From the NCBI GenBank assembly GCA_029862975.1, contig JAOTWP010000025.1, positions 1 to 37,314 on the forward strand: 37,314 nt of DNA, read 5' to 3'. How positions within the stretch are numbered: the first letter of the stretch is position 1; each line of letters begins with the position of its first letter. Of the stretch, positions 30,804-37,314 are shown in pieces. This stretch comes from Acidobacteriota bacterium. Lineage in GTDB: Bacteria; Acidobacteriota; Thermoanaerobaculia; Multivoradales; JAHEKO01. The notes below the pieces were generated by a model, which saw only the letters and a list, made by a program, of their open reading frames with translations, ran no database searches and was not told the origin of the DNA. The position numbers were made by a program, and so were the translations under genes.

Positions 30804-31510
30804 GGGTAGCGCGCCCCCGCGGCGATCAGCTCCGATTCGTGGAGCGGCTCGGGGACCTCAACCACGCGATCGACGAAGATGCCGGGCGTGACGACGTGCT
30901 CCGGGTCGATCGCCCCCGGCTCGACGACCCGGCGCGCCTGGACGATCGTGGTCTCGGCCGCCATACACATGATCGGCCCGAAGTTCCTCGCCGTCTTGTT
31001 GTACACGAGATTGCCCAGGCGATCGGCGACCTCGCAGCGCACCAGCGCGAAGTCCGCCTTGAGCCAGCGCTCGAGCAGATAGGGCCGGCCGTCGAGCTCG
31101 CGCACCTCTTTGCCCTCGGCGAGCGGCGTGCCGACGGCAGCCGGCGTGTAAAAGGCCGGGATGCCCGCGCCGGCGGCGCGGATGCGCTCGGCGAGCGTGC
31201 CCTGGGGCACCAGCTCGAGCTCGATCCGTCCGGCCCGATAGAGCTCGGGAAAGAGCTTCGAGTGGCTCGAGCGCGGGTAGGAGCAGATCATCTTGCGCAC
31301 CTGCCCGTTGCCGATCAGCGCCGCCAGCCCGACCTCGCCGTTGCCGGTGTTGTTGTTGATCGCGGTCAGGTCGCGAGCTCCCCGGTCGATCAGGGCGTGG
31401 ATCAGCTCGATGGGGCTGCCGGCCTCGCCGAAGCCGCCGATCATCACCACCGCGCCGTCGCCGATGCACGCCACCGCTTCCGCCGGGGAGCCGACCGTCT
31501 TGTCGATCAT
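30800..31510 (-). CDS. 3-oxoacid CoA-transferase subunit A
   Basis: Start MIDKTVGSPAEAVACIGDGAVVMIGGFGEAGSPIELI; KTARNFGPIMCMAAETTIVQ; paired with subunit B. Confidence 0.94.
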   Translation of the reverse strand: MIDKTVGSPAEAVACIGDGAVVMIGGFGEAGSPIELIHALIDRGARDLTAINNNTGNGEVGLAALIGNGQVRKMICSYPRSSHSKLFPELYRAGRIELELVPQGTLAERIRAAGAGIPAFYTPAAVGTPLAEGKEVRELDGRPYLLERWLKADFALVRCEVADRLGNLVYNKTARNFGPIMCMAAETTIVQARRVVEPGAIDPEHVVTPGIFVDRVVEVPEPLHESELIAAGARYP

Positions 31511-31539
31511 CCGTCCTCCCGAGTGGCGATCCAGCGCGA

Positions 31540-33114
31540 TCAGCGGGCCGTGAGCTCGACCAGCCGCGCCTCCAGCTCCTCCTCGATCGCCGCGAGCTCG
31601 GCCTCGAAGAAGAACGCCTCCGTGTCGTAGGGCTCGAGGAGAGCGACGTTGTTGGCCTCCTCGTCGTACTTCGCCAGGAACACCTTGTCGAGCCACCTCA
31701 TGTCGCGGCCCTCGGAGAACTTGAGCGCGAAGAGGGTTTCCCCGTGCACCTCGGCCGTGCCCAGGATCGAGATCTTGCCGGCCGAGGTAGTCATCGAGAT
31801 GTGGCGCGACGGCCGGTTGATCGAGGGCAGGGAGCGATAGATCGTGTCGTACACCTTGTGAATGTCCGCCAGGGGCGCGGTGAAGTAGTGGTGCTCGCCC
31901 GTCGGCCGCGCGCAGTAGATCGAGTGGAAACCGACGTTGAGCATACCGAGAATATTGGCGAGATCGATCCAGTTCTTCGCCGAGCGGGCGACGTCGATGG
32001 CGCCCGTCTCGTCGGCGAAGAGGCTGATGTGCTTCATCATCGGGCTCTGGCTGCGCAGCACGGCGTGGCGCGCCTGCAGCCGGCGGATCGCGGCGATCGT
32101 CAGCGGATTGAGCACCTCGCGCGGCGTCGAGAAGTGAGCCATCCAGGCCACCTGGATGCCGTGGTCATAGAGCCGCTCAAAGAGCTCGAGCATGCCCTCG
32201 TACTTGGGGGAGAGCACGATCTCGGGCTGGTAGGTGAGCGCCCGGCTGCCCAGCCGCACCGTCTTGACGTGGATCAGGGTGGGGTCCTCGAGCAGCGGCG
32301 CGACGTAGCGCGCAAAGCGCTCGGCTGTGAGATACCCGGCGTCGCCCCCGGTGATCAGCAGGTCGTTGACCTCCTCGTGGGCCCGCAGGTAGTCGTGCAC
32401 CTGGTCGACGTCCTCCTGCACGAACATGTCCTCGTCGCCGCGCACCTGGGCGTGCCGGAAGCAGTAGGTGCAGAACGAGAAGCAGTGCTGGGTCTGGCGG
32501 TCGAATATGAGCTGGCACTGCGGGTACTTGTGCTGGCTGCCGTGCAGCACCTCCACTTCGCCCGTCTCGCTGGTGAACCAGGGCTTGTTCAGCAGCTGGT
32601 GGCAGTCGTGCGGATTCGTCTCGTGCATGTAGTCGGCGGCGATCCGCTCGCGCTCTTCGCGGCTGTCTGCCCGACAGTAGGCCTCCACGACCTGGCGACG
32701 GATCATCCCCGGCTGCGGGAAGACCATCTGGAAGATCGAGTCGGCCGTGAACTCCTCCCAGTCGATGCTGTTGAGCGTGTGTCGGGTAGCGAGGAAGCGA
32801 TAGACGTCGATGAAGAGCTCGCGCTCCTCCTGGAAGCCGATCTCGACGCCGTGCTCGCGCAGGATCGCGCAGACCTCGCGGAACCCCTCGAGGCCGGAGT
32901 AGGTCTCCTGGCCGGCAAACAGCGGTGGCGACGTGGGCCGCAACCGAGCGTGCTGTGGGTAGAGCCGCTCGAGCCGGCTCACCAGGCCGTCCGGCAGCAG
33001 CCGTTCGGCGCGGATGGTCGCGATGCTCTCGGGGCGATAGCCGCGCCCTTCGAGCGGCAGCGGGTCGCCGGCGGCGCGGGTCGTCTGGGCGGACTGCGGA
33101 ACGGTCTGCTGCAT
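31540..33114 (-). CDS. KamA-family radical SAM protein (lysine 2,3-aminomutase-like)
   Basis: 524 aa; CFSFCTYC (CxxxCxxC, 32461-32484), LLITGGDAGYL, SAGKISILG at the expected PLP-lysine position. Confidence 0.88.
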   Translation of the reverse strand: MQQTVPQSAQTTRAAGDPLPLEGRGYRPESIATIRAERLLPDGLVSRLERLYPQHARLRPTSPPLFAGQETYSGLEGFREVCAILREHGVEIGFQEERELFIDVYRFLATRHTLNSIDWEEFTADSIFQMVFPQPGMIRRQVVEAYCRADSREERERIAADYMHETNPHDCHQLLNKPWFTSETGEVEVLHGSQHKYPQCQLIFDRQTQHCFSFCTYCFRHAQVRGDEDMFVQEDVDQVHDYLRAHEEVNDLLITGGDAGYLTAERFARYVAPLLEDPTLIHVKTVRLGSRALTYQPEIVLSPKYEGMLELFERLYDHGIQVAWMAHFSTPREVLNPLTIAAIRRLQARHAVLRSQSPMMKHISLFADETGAIDVARSAKNWIDLANILGMLNVGFHSIYCARPTGEHHYFTAPLADIHKVYDTIYRSLPSINRPSRHISMTTSAGKISILGTAEVHGETLFALKFSEGRDMRWLDKVFLAKYDEEANNVALLEPYDTEAFFFEAELAAIEEELEARLVELTAR

Positions 33115-33240
33115 GGCATCCTTCCGGAACGTACGGTGTCGGGACGTACACCCACCCCTGTCAGCCGCTCGTGCCTCGCTCCAGTGGACTGGACGGCGCG
33201 CCGGCCGTGCAACACCCGAACGGGTGGTCCCCAGGACAGT

Positions 33241-34848
33241 CTACGGCACCGTGAGGCTCCAGGCCGAGGTGTCGCCGCTCTCGAAGCCGTCGGCGAAGAT
33301 CCCGCCCACGTGGAACGATTGCGCGGCGCCCGTCCCGAGGTTGTCCGCCCAGTCGCGGGCCGTGACGAAGTACTCGACGAGCGCGCCGCTTTCCTGGCCC
33401 GGCACGAGGCCGCGGTAGACCTGGCCGCCGCTGTACCTCATCGCGGCCTCGAGCTCGGCCCCGCCGTCGACGCTGTAGTGGAGCGTCACCCCGCGGTCGA
33501 AGAAGTTGCGGTCGGACGTCATGTCGTCGAGCACGAGCGCGCGCACGACGTAGAAGGGCTCCCCGGGCTGCGGGTCGGCCGGCACCTCGGTGGCGACGAT
33601 GCGCGGCGCGCGGTCGTCCGCGGGGCCGCCGTTGACGTAGATCCGGTTGACGAAGCTGCCCGACTCTCCCTGGGCGGTGACGACGTCGAGGCGACCATCG
33701 CCGTCGAAGTCGGCGACGACGAGGTCGAGCGAGGAGTCCGACACCGCCTGGATGACGCCGGGCACCAGCACGAAGTTGCCGTCACCATCGTTCTCGTAGA
33801 CCTTCTCGCTCGTGCCGCCGAGCCGCGCGATGACGAGGTCGAGGTCGCCGTCGTCGTCGTAGTCGAAGAACTTGGAGTCGTTGTCGTCCTCCGACGGGTT
33901 CGGGTCGAGCCGGTTGCTGACGTCGGTGAAGCTCCCGGTGCCGTCGTTGAGCAGCAGGAGCTCGCCCAGCGAGGAGGGGTTGGCGTTGGCGCCCAGCAGA
34001 TCCAGGTCGCCGTCGCCGTCGATGTCGCCGAAATCGTAGGAATAGGCGTTGTTATCCGCCGGGATGCTCGTCGACAGGGCGAAGACGCCGGCTCCGTCGT
34101 TGACGTAGAGCCGGCTGTTGGCGGCCCCGGTGCTGCCGGTACGCACGTCGAGATCGAAGTCGTTGTCGACGTCGCCGAAGATGCAGTCCATGTTTTCGCA
34201 GACGTTCTCGATCGGATGCCGCGCGGCGGTCTCGTCCACGAACGTGCCCAGCCCGTCGTTGACCCAGACCTGGTACTGGCCGCAGCCGAAGCGGCTGCCG
34301 ACGCCGTTCGTGAGATAGAGATCGAGGTCGCCGTCGTTGTCGATGTCGCCGAACTGCGCGCGCGAGCTCGAGAGCGGAAGCGCCGGCAGCTGCTCTGCGG
34401 TGACGTCGGTGAAGAACCCGTTGCCGTCGTTGACGAAGAGAGCCGGCTGGCGGTCGAAGTCCTGGGCGAAGACGAGATCGAGGTCGCCGTCGCCGTCGAC
34501 GTCTCCGAGCTCGGCGCCGCGCGCAAGGGCCGAGAAGCCGAGGCGCGCCGCCGACTCGTCCGTGAAGACGCCCGTGCCGTCGTTGACGTAGACCCTCTGG
34601 ACCTGCGGGCTCCCGGGGCTTGCGAAGTTGCCGCCGTTGGCGAAGACGAGATCGAGATCGCCGTCACCGTCGAGGTCCCCGACCGTCGCCTGGTTGCTGT
34701 AGTCGGTGGCGGCCGGGGTCGGAAACCGCGTCGCCGTCTCGTCGACGAACTGCTGCCCGCCCGCGGCCGCGGCGCCCAACCCGGTGGCGAGGCAGGCGGT
34801 GGCGAGGCAGGCGGCGGCGATCGGGAAGCGGCTCGGGGCGGGGCTCAT
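33241..34848 (-). CDS. Secreted FG-GAP/VCBS repeat protein
   Basis: Start MSPAPSRFPIAAACLATACLATGLGAAAAGGQQFVDE; seven DxDxDxDLD-type Ca-binding repeats; C-terminus FADGFESGDTSAWSLTVP. Confidence 0.93.
   Translation of the reverse strand: MSPAPSRFPIAAACLATACLATGLGAAAAGGQQFVDETATRFPTPAATDYSNQATVGDLDGDGDLDLVFANGGNFASPGSPQVQRVYVNDGTGVFTDESAARLGFSALARGAELGDVDGDGDLDLVFAQDFDRQPALFVNDGNGFFTDVTAEQLPALPLSSSRAQFGDIDNDGDLDLYLTNGVGSRFGCGQYQVWVNDGLGTFVDETAARHPIENVCENMDCIFGDVDNDFDLDVRTGSTGAANSRLYVNDGAGVFALSTSIPADNNAYSYDFGDIDGDGDLDLLGANANPSSLGELLLLNDGTGSFTDVSNRLDPNPSEDDNDSKFFDYDDDGDLDLVIARLGGTSEKVYENDGDGNFVLVPGVIQAVSDSSLDLVVADFDGDGRLDVVTAQGESGSFVNRIYVNGGPADDRAPRIVATEVPADPQPGEPFYVVRALVLDDMTSDRNFFDRGVTLHYSVDGGAELEAAMRYSGGQVYRGLVPGQESGALVEYFVTARDWADNLGTGAAQSFHVGGIFADGFESGDTSAWSLTVP
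33500..34720 (-). repeat. Tandem VCBS/FG-GAP coding repeats
   Basis: Recurring GTCGAGGTCGCCGTCGCCGTCG-like segments on the + strand encode DLDGDGDLDLVF, DVDGDGDLDLVF, DIDNDGDLDLYL, DVDNDFDLDV, DIDGDGDLDLLG, DYDDDGDLDLVI and DFDGDGRLDVVT; boundaries approximate. Confidence 0.75.
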
Positions 34849-35417
34849 GACCGTCGCGGCGACGCCGCGGCGGGACCGAAGGAGCGCTCGAAGAGCTCGT
34901 GGATCGCCGTCCGGCCGTCGTCCGTGAGGTTGCGCGTGCCGGTGGCGGCGAAGGGACCGTTGGGGATGACCGGGTCGCTCTCCTGCCAGCTGCCGCCGAT
35001 CCAGGTGTACCACCGCCTCTTGTCCTGGTCGAAGACGCTCACCTTGCGGTGGAAGAACTTGGCCAGCTCGACCCCCCAGCCGGTGCCCCCCTTGACGTGG
35101 TCGTCGGGGAGGATCCAGCCGACCGCGAAGAGCTCGTCGCCCCGCGTCACGACGTGGAACATCGACTGGATGACCCGCCGGATCCCCTTGCCGCGGTGGA
35201 ACTCGCGGCGGAGGTTGGCAAAGACGAAGTCCATGCTGACGTCGCCGCGGGCTAGGTCCGCCTCGCTCAACGTCTCGACTTCGCCCGAGTGCTCCATCAC
35301 GTGGCCCTCGAAGGTGAACGTGGTCTCGGGAATGTTCCAGAGCGCGGCGGCACGGCCGAACTCGGCCTCGGCTCCTCGGTGGCCGCCGCTCACGAGACGG
35401 GCCTTGTGCTTTTCCAT
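34845..35417 (-). CDS. Putative SLOG/Rossmann-like nucleotide-binding protein
   Basis: 190 aa from MEKHKARLVSGGHRGAEAEFG; N-terminal SGGxxGAE and later KGGTGWGVELAKFFHRKVSVFD resemble SLOG-type loops; ATGA overlap with the FG-GAP CDS. Confidence 0.6.
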   Translation of the reverse strand: MEKHKARLVSGGHRGAEAEFGRAAALWNIPETTFTFEGHVMEHSGEVETLSEADLARGDVSMDFVFANLRREFHRGKGIRRVIQSMFHVVTRGDELFAVGWILPDDHVKGGTGWGVELAKFFHRKVSVFDQDKRRWYTWIGGSWQESDPVIPNGPFAATGTRNLTDDGRTAIHELFERSFGPAAASPRRS

Positions 35418-35655
35418 GGGTTCTGTCCTCGTCGGGAGCGCCCGCGGGCGTCGGAGATCGGTCGGGCCGCGCCGGCAGGCCGGCGGGTGCCGCATCTTCG
35501 CAGAATCGGGCGCCGATGTGGAGGCCCCTCGGGCTACCCGCTCTCCTCGACGAGGTCGCCGGCAATCGGGCCGCGCGGCGTCGCGCCGGCCGTGCCGGGT
35601 GCGCGCGCAGCAACGTGGCCGCCGCGTGCGTCGAGACGGACCGCGCCAAGCGCGC

Positions 35656-37002
35656 CTACCATGGAGCCTCTCGCCTCCAGGGGCAAAAGGGGCCGGACGG
35701 GTGAGGAGCCGGCACGCTGGATCCTGCCGTGTCCGAGCCGAGCGGGCTGGCGACCGTCAGGCTGACGGCGAGCTCCCCCGTGGAGCCCGACCAGGCCGAG
35801 GTGTCGCCGGACTCGAAGCCGTCGGCGAACACGACGTCGCCGAACCGCTGGCCGACGAGATCCCAGTCCGGCCCGACGAGGCGGACGAGGACGAAATCGG
35901 AGGGATTGTCGCTCGAGTGAACCAGCGTGGAGAAGTCTTCGGTGTCCGGGACCGCGAACGTCGCGACGTGGTTGCCCAACGGATCGAAGCGGTCACCGCG
36001 GGGCTCCCCGCCGTACGGGTAGTAGTCGTGCCACACGACCACGAAGTCACCGGTGGGCGCCATCGAGAACGTGTGGTCTTCACTTTCGATTGCCAGTTCC
36101 TTGATCGGACCGGTAGCGCCACCGGCGTCCGTCCGGCGGCCGTAGACCCCACCCCAGGCGAGATTGAGCTGGGTGTGCCAGACGACGAGGAAGTTGTCGC
36201 TCTCGTCGACGCCGACGTCGGGGCGAATGCTGTAGTAGGCCCCGCCCTCCCCGGGGTCCGACAGCTGAAACTCGCCGCTCAGGGGAGATCCGTCCGCGGC
36301 GAAGCGCCTCTGGAAGACGTCCGTGGTGGGCCCGGGACCACCCGCATCGTGCTCGCCCACCCACGCTACGACGAACCCGCCGTCCGAGCGCATGCCGCTG
36401 GCGACGCCCCCGCCGGAGGGGTAGTTGCCCGAGGTGTTGACGACGAACTCCGGGAGTGCGACGGCGCCCGAAGCATCGAAAGCGGCTGCCTTGACGTCCT
36501 CGGAGGAGAGCCGAGCGGCCCACGAGACCAGGAAGTCACCGCTCCCGTTGCGACCTACCGCGACCCATGGCTGCACGAGAGGGGTCTGAGAGTTGACCTG
36601 GAACTCTCGACCGAGAGGCGCGCCATCGGCGGCAAAGAGCCGTGCGAACACCGCGTGATCTTGCTGATCCGGGCCGATCCAGACCACCACGAAGTTACCC
36701 AGCGCGTCCGTCGCGACCCGCGGACGCCACTGGTTGCCCACCGTGGTCTCGTTGACGGTGAACTCGCTGGAGATCGGGTTGCCCCTGGCGGAGAAGAGAC
36801 GCGCCCGTACGGCCGTCCCGTCGCCGTCGGCGGCATCACTCTGCCAGACGACGACGAACGACCGGTTCGGCTGCCGAGCGGCGTCGGCGCCGATCTGCGC
36901 TCCAGGCGTGAGCTCGTTGATCGGAAACGGATCTCCGACCGGGGTCTGCGCCCCTGCCGCGGCGGTCAGAAGACAATGGCCGAGCACGATGAGGCGTCGC
37001 AT
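35656..37002 (-). CDS. Secreted beta-propeller-like repeat protein
   Basis: Start MRRLIVLGHCLLTAAAGAQTPVG; recurring NFVVVWxxxxxDG-type repeats; contains FADGFESGDTSAWS. Confidence 0.87.
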   Translation of the reverse strand: MRRLIVLGHCLLTAAAGAQTPVGDPFPINELTPGAQIGADAARQPNRSFVVVWQSDAADGDGTAVRARLFSARGNPISSEFTVNETTVGNQWRPRVATDALGNFVVVWIGPDQQDHAVFARLFAADGAPLGREFQVNSQTPLVQPWVAVGRNGSGDFLVSWAARLSSEDVKAAAFDASGAVALPEFVVNTSGNYPSGGGVASGMRSDGGFVVAWVGEHDAGGPGPTTDVFQRRFAADGSPLSGEFQLSDPGEGGAYYSIRPDVGVDESDNFLVVWHTQLNLAWGGVYGRRTDAGGATGPIKELAIESEDHTFSMAPTGDFVVVWHDYYPYGGEPRGDRFDPLGNHVATFAVPDTEDFSTLVHSSDNPSDFVLVRLVGPDWDLVGQRFGDVVFADGFESGDTSAWSGSTGELAVSLTVASPLGSDTAGSSVPAPHPSGPFCPWRREAPW

Positions 37003-37188
37003 GACGGTCACAACCCTCCCACGGCACTGTACTAGACCCGGTCGAGGCGTCGCCGGCCTGCCCTCGAGATCGGACTCTCTGCTCGGGCGAAGAGAGGGGG
37101 TGAGCAGGGGCTCCGCCATCGGCTCGCGGGTCGCTCGGCTACACTGGGACCAGCCGGTCAGATCAACCGTTCCGATGGAGGTGCCGAC

Positions 37189-37314
37189 ATGCCGCGATTC
37201 ATCGCCCTGATCGACTTCACAGCGAAGGGAATAGGCGCGATCCAGGACACCGTGAAGAGAAGCGACGCCTTTCGGGAGACGGCGGCGCAGATGGGGGCCG
37301 AGATCCGCGAGGTC
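37189..37314 (+). CDS. GYD-domain protein (N-terminal fragment, truncated by window edge)
   Basis: MPRFIALIDFTAKGIGAIQDTVKRSDAFRETAAQMGAEIREV after GGAGG; typical GYD-family N-terminus. Confidence 0.8.
   Translation, partial: MPRFIALIDFTAKGIGAIQDTVKRSDAFRETAAQMGAEIREV

Noticed and set aside
33500-34720. Periodic GTCGxCGTCG pattern as a CRISPR or DNA-level satellite
   Set aside because: It is codon-level repetition of Ca-binding DxDxDG loops in the FG-GAP protein; units vary and there are no spacer-like unique segments of constant length.
31744-37035. 1763-aa + strand ORF
   Set aside because: Antisense to six well-supported minus-strand CDSs (KamA-like, FG-GAP, SLOG-like, propeller-like and others); low-complexity R/V/E/D-rich translation typical of high-GC antisense ORFs.

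Overview
High-GC, densely coding bacterial window; most of the long ORFs in the track are antisense GC artefacts. Read from the sequence, left to right: (1) a minus-strand respiratory operon: Rieske protein, fused cytochrome b, a 9-heme membrane cytochrome c and a NapC-like multiheme cytochrome c cut by the left edge, with no c1 or f subunit; (2) a GabD-like aldehyde dehydrogenase divergent from a form-II coxSLM-DE cluster; (3) an archaemetzincin; (4) a sigma-54 response regulator and a histidine kinase whose periplasmic domain carries c-type heme motifs, divergent from an operon of GcvH-like, Tat ferredoxin, NrfD-like and GcvH-like genes. That operon is preceded by a good -24/-12 (sigma-54) promoter and overlapping inverted repeats. 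Both GcvH-like proteins lack the lipoyl lysine; (5) a 606-aa protein of unknown function; (6) PPi-type phosphofructokinase plus two tandem, divergent GAPDHs; (7) a histidine kinase with a degenerate ATPase domain; (8) a VapBC-type toxin-antitoxin pair; (9) MscS and VWA proteins; (10) an operon of KamA-like radical SAM aminomutase, two-subunit 3-oxoacid CoA-transferase and class-III aminotransferase, which reads as a candidate beta-amino-acid catabolic route; (11) an FG-GAP protein and a second secreted repeat protein sharing the C-terminal motif FADGFESGDTSAWS, a SLOG-like protein, and the start of a GYD-domain protein. No rRNA, tRNA, CRISPR array or transposase was recognised. Taxonomy is not established. 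The strongest candidates for new biology are the sigma-54/heme-kinase-controlled NrfD/GcvH-like module, the unusual Rieske/cytochrome b complex, and the KamA/CoA-transferase/aminotransferase operon.
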